Positions 24,708-37,700 of a stretch of 64,000 bases of DNA are shown piece by piece; within the stretch, counting starts at the first letter, position 1; every line of letters begins with the position of its first letter. A program made the position numbers and the translations under genes. The notes below the pieces were generated by a model, which searched no databases, had not been told where the DNA came from, and saw only the letters and a program-made list of their open reading frames with translations. Origin of the DNA: Diadema setosum (lineage: Eukaryota > Echinodermata > Echinoidea > Diadematoida > Diadematidae). The stretch lies in the NCBI GenBank assembly GCA_033980235.1, contig CM067067.1, positions 34,655,200 to 34,719,199 of the forward strand. Reading direction: 5' to 3'.

Positions 24708-24710
24708 TGA
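24675..24710. repeat. TA microsatellite at the right edge of the Helitron array
   Basis: (TA)n follows immediately after the terminal CTAG of unit 7. It marks the host-side flank of the array. Confidence 0.85.
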
Positions 24711-24760
24711 TGATGCTGATATTCCTACCGCACGCCTCTGTCATCTTAGGTGAAATTATC

Positions 24761-25644
24761 GAGACAATGTAGATAACAGAAGATGTCGCATGAAACCGGC
24801 AGAGTTGTGAAGCTTTCGACCGTGGTCTTCCTCAGCTTTAATATCTGTTTGTGAAACGAAATATATGTTTTTGAGCATAACAAATCTGATCTCATAAACA
24901 CAATATATTAAATATAAGTTGAGCATGAGTTAATAGTTACATGACATACTTGGCAATATTTTTTGGCACTTTGCAACACATTCAACGATGTATAACTGTA
25001 AATGAGTGTATAGTGAGTATATGTAGCATACAAACATTATATCATACAATAAAAATTATCAAACATATATCGTAAACAAACTAAATAATATAATTACGTG
25101 CTAAGCAGACGTTTGCGTTGCCTGGATGTCTTGTGGCTGTCTTGTGGCGGGATGTGAGTGACTGACATACTTGTAACACTGAACCTAATTCTTTATACTA
25201 CCCCACTCCTGCCTGACATGCACCACCGCACACAAACCTTCCCCCAATATCACATGACCACTCACATCCCGCCACAAGACTATCCAGGCAACGCAAATGT
25301 TTGCTTAGCAGGTATTATATTATTTAGTTTATTTATGATATATGTTTGATAATTTTTATTGTATGATATGTTTGTATGATACATATACTCACTATACACT
25401 CATTTACAGTTATACATTGTTGAATGTGTTGCATAGTGCCAAAAAATATTGCCAAGTATGTCATGTAACTATTAACTCATGCTCAACTTACATTTAATAT
25501 ATTGTGTTTATGAGTTCAGATTTGTTATGTTCAAAAACATATATTTCGTTTCACAAACAGATATTAAAGCTGAGGAAGACCACGGTCGAAAGCTTCACAA
25601 CTCTGCCGGTTTCATGCGACATCTTCTGTTATCTACATTGTCTC
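24761..25644. mobile_element. Large foldback element with about 390-base inverted repeats
   Basis: The left arm starts GAGACAATGTAGATAACAG (24761) and runs to GGGATGTGAGTG (25160). The right arm (25259-25644) is its near-perfect reverse complement and ends CTGTTATCTACATTGTCTC. The loop is about 100 bases. No coding capacity is seen. It sits between TA-rich tracts, so a target duplication cannot be read reliably. Confidence 0.85.
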
Positions 25645-25668
25645 AACTATATATATACAGTGTATATA

Positions 25669-25912
25669 TGAAGAGTTTGTTTGCAAAAACCGATAAGTCC
25701 ATTTTGCCAAATGGAGATATTTGCGATTAAAGGTCAAGAAAAATAAAGAGAATAATAAGAAAATTTTTGCTTCTTTTGACCATAACTTCAAAAATATACC
25801 TTTATATGTAGTGACCAATATATCATTGAAAAGGCATTATTTTGTACTTTATGACAGAGATCGTACTTCAAAATCTTCAAAAATGGACTAACCGGTTTTT
25901 GCAAACAAACCC

Positions 25913-25916
<4 letters not shown>
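25669..25916. mobile_element. MITE with about 36-base terminal inverted repeats in TA-rich flank
   Basis: The left end is TGAAGAGTTTGTTTGCAAAA followed by ACCGATAAGTCCATTTTG. The right end is the reverse complement with three or four changes. It is 248 bases long, flanked by TATATA, and non-coding. A TA target duplication would fit a Tc1/mariner-type origin but cannot be proven inside TA repeats. Confidence 0.7.
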
Positions 25917-25946
<30 letters not shown>

Positions 25947-26066
25947 CTCATGTGCATAAACATATGGCATATTACCATATCCTTTATATGCCATGTTTAG
26001 CAAGTTGAATTTTTCATGAATAGCACCCAATTTGCCAAATTCGTGAAAATAAAGAACCTCGAAAAA

Positions 26067-26107
26067 TATTTGGCATATACAGTACATACACACACACACG
26101 CACACAG

Positions 26108-26137
<30 letters not shown>
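26067..26137. repeat. (CA)n microsatellite
   Basis: An imperfect CA repeat, with interruptions by G, leads into a TA tract. Confidence 0.85.
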
Positions 26138-26139
<2 letters not shown>

Positions 26140-26197
26140 CAGGGCTCCACGCTAACTGTTAATTTTGGTGGCTCCGGGCCACCGTTAGTGTCGAGCC

Positions 26198-26200
<3 letters not shown>
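26140..26200. mobile_element. 61-base palindromic mini-element, copy 1
   Basis: It begins CAGGGCTCCACGCTAAC and ends GTTAGTGTCGAGCCCTG, imperfect inverse repeats of about 17 bases. The internal palindrome is GGTGGCTCCGGGCCACC. TA repeats flank it on both sides. It resembles the ends of CAGGGCT-type DNA transposons with the interior lost. Confidence 0.65.

Positions 26201-26247
<47 letters not shown>
26201..26247. repeat. (TA)n microsatellite between the mini-elements
   Basis: A pure TA repeat separates the two palindromic mini-elements. Confidence 0.9.
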
Positions 26248-26250
<3 letters not shown>

Positions 26251-26316
26251 GGCTCCACACTAACTTTTAATTTTGGTGGCTCCGGGCCACCGGGCCACCG
26301 TTAGTGTCGAGCCCTG
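26248..26316. mobile_element. 69-base palindromic mini-element, copy 2
   Basis: This is the same element as at 26140, with an extra 8-base direct repeat (GGGCCACC occurs twice) and a few substitutions. Confidence 0.65.

Positions 26317-26364
<48 letters not shown>
26317..26364. repeat. (TA)n microsatellite
   Basis: TA repeat after mini-element copy 2. Confidence 0.9.
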
Positions 26365-26367
<3 letters not shown>

Positions 26368-26972
26368 AAAGAGTCTCAAGTACGCCATGGATCCAACGAT
26401 TATATATATATATATATACATACATACATACACACACACACATATTACATTATAATGAATGTATTATACAATAGATAGGACTAAGAGAAGGGGGGGGGAG
26501 GAGGGAGGTGGAGAGAGACATATCCATATATGGATGGGATGGTTCTTTTGATACTTAGTGTCTGTCTCAAATCAACCTGCAATTTACCAATCAGTGACAT
26601 GGTATATTCCACAATGAAGCTTCCTACAATCTTAAACAATGAGCATTGTTTTCCAAATCTAGCCTGCCTCTATTGCACCCTTTAATTTTACCTTTAGTTG
26701 CACAGAAAAATACAAATGAAGACAAATACATCCACCTATGATATGACCAGACACAAATAAAATTGACTCAAATGCGTGCACAGACACACACACATACACA
26801 CTTACATTGGTATGAACTGGTGTATCTAAATACATAAACCCCTATCACAATAAAATGCTGAGACACGAGCACCATAAGAAGAGCATAAATATTACACAAT
26901 AACATTCATTTTGAATTTTTAATAAAAGTTTTCGTGGAAAACAATGTTTGAAAATTAATATGTTTAATTCAC

Positions 26973-27018
<46 letters not shown>

Positions 27019-27601
27019 ATGTATCTGGGTGTGTAGAGCTACTTGCAAATTAAGTCCCCGAGTCAAAACATAGTATACATGCGTATATTCAAAGTGTATT
27101 GAAAACAAATTAAAAGCTCCAACAAACAGCATTTTCATTATGTTATTTCAGATATGTATCACATAATTTACTTACTTGGTACAAACATACATGTACCATT
27201 GTTTATTTACAGACAAGTGATTATTTTAAGAATCTGCAACATTATGGACTGTTGTCAATATAACTTATATCTCACTGCCTGACCTCTACCAAGTTGCTGT
27301 AAATCTGTAATACTGAAATTTAAATGCTGTCCAAAAAACATTTCATCACAGAGCATAAGAAATTATTATACCTAAATAGTGATGATGAAATGTCATATAT
27401 TGTTAATAACTTACAATGCATGTCAACAGTTCCAACGCACATAAAATTATTGTATCTTTTAAAGACCGCACACTTGGATCCTTTATTCCATACATCATGA
27501 TTATGTCCATGAACAGAACAGGTGCATATTACCATTAGAATGCTTCCATTGCATGCCTCTGCTATAAATAGTGATGTGCAGCCTCACTGACCTGAAATCC
27601 T
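26365..27601. other. Unassigned intergenic sequence
   Basis: I see no gene. It holds a short TA/CA patch near 26401-26440, a G-run near 26490-26500, and a (GT)n tract at about 26974-27017. Confidence 0.6.
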
Positions 27602-27837
27602 TTAAGGGGAAGTCCAAGCGATTTTCGTAATTTGACAACATGAAGTACATAAATCAACAGCTCCATATTCAGATTTGTGGAATTAATTGTGGTCCTTGAG
27701 CAGAGAATACTCTGAAAAACCAAAACTAATTACAATGAACAAGGTAGCCGTTTCACCATAAGAATGCATGAGTCAGAGGCTCACAATTTATAGTTGTTCA
27801 AATGTAAAAGTCTGAAAATCAGCCGTACTTCTCCTAA
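27602..27837. mobile_element. Small MITE with TTAAGGGGAAGT-type ends
   Basis: The left end TTTAAGGGGAAGT and right end ACTTCTCCTAAA are imperfect inverse repeats, about 236 bases apart. The left end has TTAA, like other MITEs in this window. The ends are short, so this call is tentative. Confidence 0.4.
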
Positions 27838-28702
27838 AGCCAAAATATCAAAATCAACAGTAAGATGCAGGGCACACAACTACATCCCCGTCTTAAATTT
27901 GGATATAAACCCACATAAGACTGCATTATAATGACAATCTGCACATAATACCCCCGCTCCCGCCCCCCCCCCAAAAAAAAAATAAAAAGAAGAAGAAGAT
28001 AAGTTATTGACAGCACATATGCTTGTGCAAGTAGTAATTTTTAGCTTCAGTAGAGTGAAGCCCAAATAAGACCAATCAATCAACAAAATCAGTCTTCTTT
28101 AGTCCTTTACGACCATTTGGTTTCGGGAATAGCTTTTTTACAAACTTGAATATATTTCTTTTCACAATTTTAAGATTCTGTAACACACTGGTTTACTACA
28201 GGAAGATTAAAGTTTTTGGGTAATAGCTGTAAGACATTTAGGTATTAAGTACAAATACTATACAAATTATGCATGACCCTATGAAGCTATTAACATGAGT
28301 TCCATAAAGCCAGGCCCTTATGCAGTCAAAATAATAAAAAAGCATTGAACTGTAAGTAAAAAATATGGCATACAGTGATTTATCCTTTTTGTAATGACAC
28401 AAGACACATCATAATTTCTGAGGAAATTACTGACATTTTATGCAACAGACTGACAAATTGCCCTTCATCGATGCAAATAAGCACAGATTATTCAGTGCTT
28501 TGGTTATAGGCATGATAAAAAATCATGGGCCCGCATTCTCCGGGTGTACTCAAACCAGTGAATTTCTGATTACCACGCAGGCGTTGTATCCACTAAACTA
28601 CTGAGCTTATTTATTCAAATTATTCAAGAATTCATTGACTTCCTTGATTTAAATAAATACTGACATATGTCAAGATAAATCGTATGTGTTTACATGAAAG
28701 AA
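27838..28702. other. Unassigned intergenic sequence
   Basis: No gene or recognisable element is seen. A C/A-rich homopolymer patch lies at about 27964-27990. Confidence 0.5.
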
Positions 28703-29199
28703 CTAGAAATGTTGCTATGGCGACTGGTATGCCTCCGCCAAAATGCATGATTCTCCTAATAGGTCTAGATAGTACATGTGGACAATGTGTGATTACATTT
28801 TCACAAAATTGGCAAATTATTAAAATGACAAGTTTGTCACAAATGTGTTGAATGTTCACCTTCCTTGACCTAGGTTTGATTGGATGAATAGGAGAGCATG
28901 TATTTGGGATTTAAGGACTGTAATTTGACTTTGACCCATTCAAACATTTATGCATTGAGTAATTTTCAAGGTATGGAGAAAAAGTGGAATTTCTGCATTG
29001 AATAGTAAATTGTTACCATTTTCATCTGGCCTTTGACCCTAAAATTCATTAGATAATCACTGTCAGGCAGAACATGCATAAATATGTAGTACGTTTCAAG
29101 ATAACCTGAGCCACTTCCAAGATATGGAGGAAAAACTTAGTTCAGCACTTTCCCTTGATCTTTGACCTTTTAACCTTTGAGGCAAAAAACAAAAGAAAA
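28703..29199 (-). mobile_element. 3' half of a Helentron-like element, family A (copy A1)
   Basis: Read on the minus strand it ends GGCGGAGGCATACC, then hairpin GTCGCC-ATAG-CAAC, then ATTTCTAG at 28703, followed by T. It duplicates the 3' roughly 497 bases of copy A2 and directly abuts it. No 5' end of its own is present. Confidence 0.7.
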
Positions 29200-30347
29200 C
29201 TAGAAATGTCGCTTTGGCGACTGGTATGCCTCCGCCATAATGCATGATTTTCCCAATAGGTCTAGATAGTACATGTGGACACTGTGTGATTACATTTTCA
29301 CAAAATTGGCAAAATATTGGAATGACAAGTTTGTCACAAATGTGTTGAATGTTCACCTTCCTTGACCTAGGTTTAATTGGATGAATAGGAGAGCATGTAT
29401 TTGGGATTTAAGGACTGTAATTTGACTTTGACCCATTTAAACGTTTATGCATTGAGTAATTTTCAAGGAATGGAGAAAAAGTGGAATTTCTGTATTGAAT
29501 AGTAAATTGTTACCATTTTCATCTGGCCTTTGACCCTAAAATTCATTAGATAATCACTGTCAGGCAGAACATGCATAAATATGTAGTACGTTTCAAGATA
29601 ACCTGAGCCACTTCCAAGATATGGAGGAAAAACTTAGTTCAGCACTTTCCCTTGATCTTTGACCTTTTGACCTTTGAGGCAAAAAACAAAAGAAAAAAAA
29701 AACTTTCCATAGAATCTCTATTAGGTTATACATGCATACACCAAGTGTAAAGAAAAAATAATCCTGCTGGCATTGCATAAACAAGAGGGAAATAGTAAAA
29801 TTCTGCAGTGTTGCCCTTGACCTTTGACCCCTGACCTTTGACCCCATGAACCCTAAATTCTCTAGATAATCACTGCCAGTCAGTACATGTAAATATACTA
29901 TGTTCCATGAAGATACCTTGAACAATTTCCAAGGTACAAAGAAAAAAGGTGAAGTTTTAATGATTTTACTTGACCTTTTGACCTTTGACCTTTCACCTCA
30001 TGACCCAAACTTTCACCAGAGAATCTTAATTGGGTAATACATGTATACACTAAGTTTCAAGAAAATATCTTCAGGCATTGCATAGATATGATGGAAATAG
30101 TGAAATTCTATGTATTTGACCTTGACCTTTTGACCTTTGACCTTGAGCATGTGCAGCCAAAAGTTGATAGGCACAACTTCACCCCCTAATACACATACAT
30201 GCCAAGTTTCATTAGGATACCTCAAAAGGTTTTGATAGTTACCCTGTCCACAAAATTCATTATGGACGGACGGAAGGACGGACGGACGGACGGACGGACA
30301 ACCCGAAAAACATAATGCCTCCGGCACCACTTCGTGGCGGAGGCATA
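29200..30347 (-). mobile_element. Helentron-like non-autonomous element, family A (copy A2)
   Basis: On the minus strand the 5' end is TATGCCTCCGCC (30347), which folds into a hairpin with CGGAGGCAT. It is followed by a (GTCC)n tract at about 30264-30299 and a core with repeated GGTCAAAGGTCAAGGTCA blocks. Then come the subterminal inverse repeat GGCGGAGGCATA, a GTCGC/GCGAC hairpin and CTAG at 29200-29203. Perfect DR1 motifs (TGACCTTTGACCT on the plus strand) are at 29979-29991 and 30131-30143. The subterminal inverted repeat, microsatellite, 3' hairpin and CTAG are the layout known for Helentron-derived elements. The class call is an inference from that. Confidence 0.65.
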
Positions 30348-31130
30348 AAAATCACCAGCATTCCAAATGTGGAACAAGTTTAGTGTTTTGACAACAGAAG
30401 AAAATGAGTAAAAATTCAGACAATTTTATATTGTTTCAAAGACGTTTCTTTCCATGCAGCATTTTCACAAGGCATTCAATTGCTAACTCTCTGGGAGGAG
30501 TCTGCACCTTTGAATGTTTCTATAACAGATATATGGCGCTATACAAATGCTGTGGATCATCATCATCATCATCATCATCATCAACTTATTCTTCCTCAAA
30601 GGAATGCATAGAATTTTATGTAACATTTATCAGATCAAAAAGAAAAGAAATCAAGTTAACATTGCTGAATACCAAAATATTCTGGTAATCACATATTAAT
30701 TATTGCACATTTGATCTCTGTCAATTCTTTTTTTTGCTAAACATTTTTGTTTTCCCTCTTTCAGGTACACATGTTGCATACTCTCACACTTGCCACAACA
30801 AATGAACATTTCCTTATATATATCATCATCCAACATACATCAAACTGTAAAAGTGGATAGTTTTGTGCCACTGAAATTTGCATGCCATTCGCACAACCAG
30901 AAACTAGCTTGAAAATAAAAGCATACAAATGTTTTTGCTTGCCATATGTTCCAGCAGTTAATGTCTTGATTCCTCGGAATTAAAAACACAGGAAGTACAT
31001 CTTACCTCGCTAAGCATGAAAAAAATTATTCACATAACAATATCCACTTTTACGGTACCGGTACTTGTCTAAAACTGGCCAACTTTTGCATTTTGTCTCC
31101 TGATTCAATGGATTTCAGCAGCTCCATCTA
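30348..31130. other. Intergenic sequence downstream of the ACADL-like gene
   Basis: No gene is recognised. An (ATC)n repeat lies at about 30555-30583. The rest is AT-rich and unassigned. Confidence 0.5.
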
Positions 31131-31135
31131 ATCTA

Positions 31136-31141
31136 TTTATT
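31136..31141 (-). promoter_or_regulatory. Candidate polyadenylation signal of the ACADL-like gene
   Basis: AATAAA on the minus strand lies about 410 bases downstream of the stop codon. It is the first good match in that direction. No transcript evidence is available. Confidence 0.4.
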
Positions 31142-31548
31142 TCTCCAATACTGGATACACAGTCAAATTCAGGGTTGCCAATTTGATGAGGTCATAGTGA
31201 TGACTTCTAAAGCAAAATTATCCCAGGAGTTGGTCTTCTCTGAGAGAAAAGATGAAACTTGATTGGTAGCTACATTCAAGACTACAGCAGAGCTTCTCCA
31301 CAATATTTTTAACCCGCTGATGACTAGTCTCGAGTATACTCGGGGCAGGCATCTATGGGAAATGCATGTTGTAACAAAATCAGCCCGTCCTCAATGGGAT
31401 AATGCATCATTTCCTTTGGTAAACTGACAGGGAATGTTTCTCGCATGAATTTCACCTTTGACCTACATCCCAATTCCCTACCCCCCCACCCCACCCCCAT
31501 CCATCCATCGACCCAATGTCTTTCCTGTCCCTCGCCACAGTCAACCGC

Positions 31549-31729
31549 TTAGTTGGAGGCCACAATGGGTCTGTAGATGAGTTCCTTCATGATCTCGTTG
31601 CTGCCGGCGTAGATGGAGTTGACCCGAGTGTCACAGAAGGCCCTGGCGATGGGGTACTCCCACATGTAGCCCCACCCACCATGCAGCTGCAAACATTCCG
31701 TTGCTACCTTGTTGGCAGCATCGGTTGTC
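31549..31729 (-). CDS. ACADL: ACADL-like gene exon 9 (stop codon)
   Basis: The acceptor is TCAACCCAG. It encodes ANKVATECLQLHGGWGYMWE, YPIARAFCDTRVNSIYAG and SNEIMKELIYRPIVASN, then TAA (31551-31549). A non-LTR retrotransposon fragment begins within about 20 bases of the acceptor on the intron side. Confidence 0.93.
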
Positions 31730-34700
31730 CTGGGTTGAGATGGGAGAAGGACATGAAATATTGTTTGAGAAATCCTCTAAATTATCATTTACCTCTTAAT
31801 AAAACAAATGTTGGTTTATATTCTGATTTGTATAGAGGACCACTAATTTGGAATAACTTGCCACAGGCAGTTAAAATGAGTCCATCTTTAAATGTTTTTA
31901 TAAACAAATATTTAAATCATTATTATTAAAACAAGAAATGTAATCTACACATTCAGGTATTACTCTGTAAGTTTTTTTTTTTAATGCGTCTATTGTATTC
32001 CTCTCAATATGTGTTTTTTAGTTTCTTCGGTTCTAATTTTTATGCACATGTATTTGTTCGACTTAAAGGTAGGGAATCCCATTTGCATGCCTTAAATGAA
32101 GAGTTGTATAAATACAGTGGTATGTTGAAGAGAGTATCATTTTAGAAACTCCCATAAAGTATTGAAAGTGGAAGGTAACATTTAGTACATTTTTATTGAC
32201 CGTTAGATTTTGAATTGAATTTTTTTCGGGGCTCACCGTAAATTCCAGTACATTACTAGGCTACCTTTGCAGACCCATGCACTGCATGTGTGTCCGTCAT
32301 GTATATTTTGTGAAGAAAGTTCATCAAAACTTACAAACATTTCTATATACATTCTTGCCACACACTCTGTATGTTAATTCATCAGCTCTTATACTTTTAG
32401 ATTTGTGTTTATAGATAAAAAATACAGAAGACTGCAACAAAAATGCTTAAGTGTGGCTGACACACAGAACTACTGAGTAGTTGAGTTTTGTGCATTATTC
32501 AAATTGTAGATAACTGTTGACTTCCAAATTCCTCAGCAGTGGCCTAAACAAGTCCCCTGAGGTTCATATTTAATGTTTTGCTGCATTTTGGGAGGTCTGT
32601 AAAAGGTATCCCCTACCTTTAATATGACTTTTATTATAAATGCTTTTATTATGGTGGAAGCTGCTCATAAAACTTTGTTTTTCTTGCTGTCTCCCCATTC
32701 TGTTACATTTGTATTGTCAATATGAATTTATATATGTACCTTGTCCGAATGTCTTTAACTATTTGAATGAAATAAGCACGAATTCAATTAAATGTGTAAA
32801 GGAATACATTGGACTCCCATTATAACAAAGTGCTCTGGACCGGCAGTTTTCTTTCATGATATCAAAATTTTGTTATGACCAAACAAACTGACAATAAAGA
32901 ACACAGAGCTGATAATGTTGCAGCCGATTTTTTTTACTTCGTTATAACTGTAATTTAATTGTAACTGTGTTCGTTATAGCGGGAGTACACTGTACTTGGC
33001 ATTGATACCAGTTAGTAGACTATTTGGTAATGTATTCAAATTGTATGCATGCTTTGTTCAAGAAAGTTACTTTTAATGACTGCAAAGCTTGCCGGAGGCT
33101 TGCCCTACCTAGCAACAACTAAGTGTACCCCTGACTGAGGAACTTAATTGGAGGGGGCGGGTGAAAGACATGCTTTGTTACTAGGTTGTAGGAAAAGAAA
33201 CAAACATGAATTGTAATATATTACACAAACTGCTATTGATGTGATAAGGAAGAGGTAGATGAAGGCACACAAGGTATCTCTTCCTGGTAAAAGGAGAACT
33301 AACACAACAAGGTAAGGTGGTCTTTATTATTTAAAAAAAAAAAAAAAAAAGCCTTGGTAAAACAACCTGAACAGTTACAACTTCATCACCAATAGATGAG
33401 GTTCCGTGACGTCAAATGACATGTTGCCTGAGGGGCAAAAACAAATCAAGTGTGAATTAAATGCATAGCTCTAGCGTGAGGTATGCGGAAAGCATACCAG
33501 CCTGCCTGACGGGCCTGATAAAATTGCACAACGATCCCCTCAACTTATTGCCCTTGCCCATTGGTAGGGCGATGGTCATCTCACCAGAGTTTGGCCATGG
33601 AGGCTGTGTATGTGTCCAGCTTGTTCTCAGCCGCCTGAAGCAGGCATTGGTCCACAAAGCTCCTTCCCACACAGATGAGGGTCTTTAATTCTGCAAGCTT
33701 GTGTTGGATTGTCTGAGTACGAAAAAAAAGGCCCTTAAATCAAATGTTCATCCTGACACACTGTGGACTCCAAGATACATTTGGTGCACACAAAAATATA
33801 TCTGACGCAGCACTATGATAGTCTTAAAACATCATGAATGCCTGGAAAAATGCAAACATCAGAAATATTACTTTGCAGAAAAAAGTTTGATACTCACTGC
33901 ATGAATTTTGAGTCAAAGAATGTTTAGAAACATGCAATTTTTAGGTTTTAATGAAACAAGTTGGTGTGATGGTTCATAGGGATCTACTAGCCAGTATTCA
34001 CAAAGGTGGTTTAACTTAATTAGTTCATTGACTAAAGAAAGCATGAAATAGGTGTACCTTTCACATGTGAGTATCAACGTGCTGTGATTATTTGATGTCT
34101 GCCTGCATATGCAATCTGTCATGTGCGAATCGCTCTAAGTATAGTGGGCAGGTTATCAATTATTTCAAAGCTTATATCTGGAAAATTTTGACAGAATAAC
34201 ACCTCAGTACCTTTCAGTTATGACAGTTATTGTTACATGGAAAATGTTACAGGAATGAGAGTAAAACAAGGAAAGGTGTAGAGTTGTCTTCTACAAAACC
34301 TCTCTTGCTACTGTGACTAAGCACACATGGTTATGGCAAAGGAACATAATGGTATGTATACTTTTTGCTTGTTTCAGTTGTACTAATTTTCTATCTGTCG
34401 ATGATGTCATGAAATGTAAGAAAGTTTTGTAGGGTTGGAGCAGCAAAAAAAAAAAAAACAAGGAAAAGTAGAAATTACGTGGTGCGTAATATATGTCCCC
34501 GCCGGAAGTAGCATTTTGTAACAAAATGTGCAATATAGGTAAAAAATCAAGGTCAAAGGTCAAAGAAGTCAAAGGTCAAAATTCTGTGTAGAAGTTTTGA
34601 AGCCCTCACCTAGTGCCATCGCATCAAGCAAATGGAATCGAAATTGGGTTAGAAATGGCGAAGGAGTAGCATTTTGTAGCAAAATGTACAACATAGGTCA

Positions 34701-37700
34701 AAGGTCAAGGTCAAAGGTCACAACTGAAATTCTGTGTAGAAGTTTTAAAGCTCCCATGTAGTGCTATCATATAAAGCAAACAGAATCAAAATTGGCTCAT
34801 AAATGACAGAGAAGTAGCAAATTGAACATTTTGATCACACACGGACGCACACACGGACGGACGGACGGACGCACGGACGGACGCACAGACACACACACGT
34901 ACGGAGCCCGTTTCATAGTCCCCTGCTCGAACTCGTTCGGCGGGGACAAAAAATCAATTGATTAAAACCACTTGATACATATTTTGATCGGCAATTCCAA
35001 AATTTGTGATGTGAAGACCTATTCAGCAGAAATCATTATAGAATGGGTAGCGAGAATCCTGCGATCTCATTGGTCGAGAGCTATGTGTTAATTTTGTACT
35101 GGCCGCACGCTGAGTCACAGTGGTAAACACGTTATCGCGCACCTGTAGCAAGAGTATGTGCACTTGTAACAAAGGTTCGTGCACTAAGCAAGCGTTCGCG
35201 CACTCAGTACCAGACGCCTATTGGCTAAAACAATCATGCATCAGTATTTACTGATGCATGGTTCTGAAGAAAAACCATGCGTCCAGTAAAAACTGATGCA
35301 TGGTTTTGGGGCTCTCGTCTATGGCAAGCCAAAAGGAAATGCATCCAGTAAATTTGCTATCGGGTAACACAATAGAAAAATGGGTTTTTGGCAAGAAAAT
35401 TACCCATTCTATAAAACAGATGACACATATGTCTTTTCGTGTGTCAGTCGGAATATAGTGTGCATGCGGTAACTATGGAATTTAGCCTAAACCCACTCGG
35501 CCTCGCCTCATGGGTTAAGCATTCCATAGTTACCTTATGCACACAATTCCAACTGACGCACTCAGAAGTGTGCGTCATTTGTATACTGTTGAATGGGATG
35601 TTACAAGACTGGAATGGGATGTTGGTGGAAGGGCTTTTACAGCTACTAATGCATTGGGGTGAACCTACTTGGATGTTTGCGAGGGTCTTCCCAAAGGCCT
35701 TGCGCTGCCTGATGTAGTTTCTGGTTTCTTCGAACATGAACTCGCAGTGAGCCTGTGCCCCGTCCGCCACGATCAGCCGTTCCCGCGGCAACTGCTCCAT
35801 GAGGTAGTAGAAGCCCCGATTTTCGCCGCCTAAGAGGGCACTCTTTGGGAGTCTCACGTCCTCAAAGAAGAGCTCACAGGTATCCTAGACATACCATAAA
35901 CCATAAAATGGGAGCGGAATGGTGGAAATATCATGATATTACATTATCAGGTTTATTTTCAAAGGGATGAATAACTGTGCATCCATGCATTATTGCAACA
36001 GTGGGCATGATGGGCACTCAAACAAATGTTTCATACTGCAAGAAAGTTAATTGCCATTCTAGTTGCTACTGTGGACATTCAATTACAATTTCTTGTTGGT
36101 CTACCTGCGCTAATATCTTCCGTTAATACTATCCTGCATTAAAGCACTGATGAATTGTTGTCCTAAAAAACTTTGTAAGCCCTGTAAAACAGAGCTGAAT
36201 GTTACAGCTAAGAACAACTCCTATGATTGCAGACTACAACCTTATGTTACAAAACCTAATCGGTACTGAAACTGTTCATGACAATATTACAACATTGCTC
36301 TGAGCAATGCCTCATCGCCATATGGCGGAGCTTTCAAAACTAGAATCATCACTGAAGGTGATTAATACCCCCGCCCCCAGTGTTGCTTTATAGTATGTGA
36401 TGTCATGAGGGCAATGACGTTAATACCATGTTTGTGCATTTGTCGAATTGGAAACAGAATAATTTTAGTTTACTGTACAGTTACAGAGTTGACACTGTGT
36501 ATAAAACTTACAGCAAATGGAAACATGCTTTCCCCCAGCATCACTACACTTAAAGACCATCATACACACCAGATTTGACCTTCATAGTTTGAATGGTTTA
36601 TTTTGATACAAAAATGAGTGGTTACCATGGCAACACATTTTCCTTAAACTAACACATTGGTGTCTTCCAAAACTACACTTCTAGATCATGATACATACTA
36701 AATTTGACTTTAATTGCTTGAATGATGGAAAAGTTATTCGATCTGCAAGGTTTTGGTAAAATTGTGGTTACCATGGCAATGGTTTGTGTGACAAACACAA
36801 AAATTACGTGTCCCACATCTATACCTGAGGGCCATAATGCCTACCAAATTCGGTTTCAGTTGCTTGAAAACTGTGGAAGAAGTTCACTCCACAGGATTTA
36901 AAAAAAAAAATGTGTTTGCCATGGCAACGCATTGTCCGATACAAATACAAAGGACATTTTGCAAAACTAGACTTAAAGAGCATCATACACACCAAATTTC
37001 ACCTTCATAGATTAAATGGTTCAATTTGATACAAAAATGAGTGGTTATCATGGTAACACATTTTTCTTATATCAACACATTGGTGTCTTGCATAACTACA
37101 CCTCCCAATCATCATACATACTAAATTTGACCTCAATTGCTTGAATGATGTGGAAGTTATTCAATCCACAAGGTTTTGGTAAAATTATGGTTACCATGGC
37201 AACGCTTTGTCCGACAAACACAAAAATCATGTGTTCCACATCTATGCCTCAAGGCCATAATGCCTACCAAATTTGATTTCAATTGCTTCAAAACTGTGGA
37301 AGTTGTTCACACCACAAGATTTCGAAGAAAACATGCAGTTACCATGGCAACGCTTTGTCAAGTACAAACACAACGAGTGTCTTGAATAACTACACCTATA
37401 GATCATCATAGATACCAAATTTGAATTTGATTGCTTAAATACTATGGAAGTTATTCAATCCACAAGGTTTTGGTAAAATTATGGTTACCATGGCAACACA
37501 TTGTCCGACAAAAACAAAAAACACGTCTTGCACATCAATATCTCAATATCATCATTTACCCTAAGTTTCATTTAAATTGCTTCAAAACTGTAGGAGGAGT
37601 TCGCGACGCAAGATTTTGCAACAGACCGACCGACCACCCGCCTGCCTGCCCAACCAACATTGCGGTGATTCCTATATACCCCCTTCACACTATGTGTGGC

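Noticed and set aside
28632..29356. Repeated MNIQHICDKLV.. ORFs on the minus strand
   Set aside because: They are the same stretch of the family A transposon in its duplicated 3' halves. The frame is short and is not kept in copies A3 and A4.
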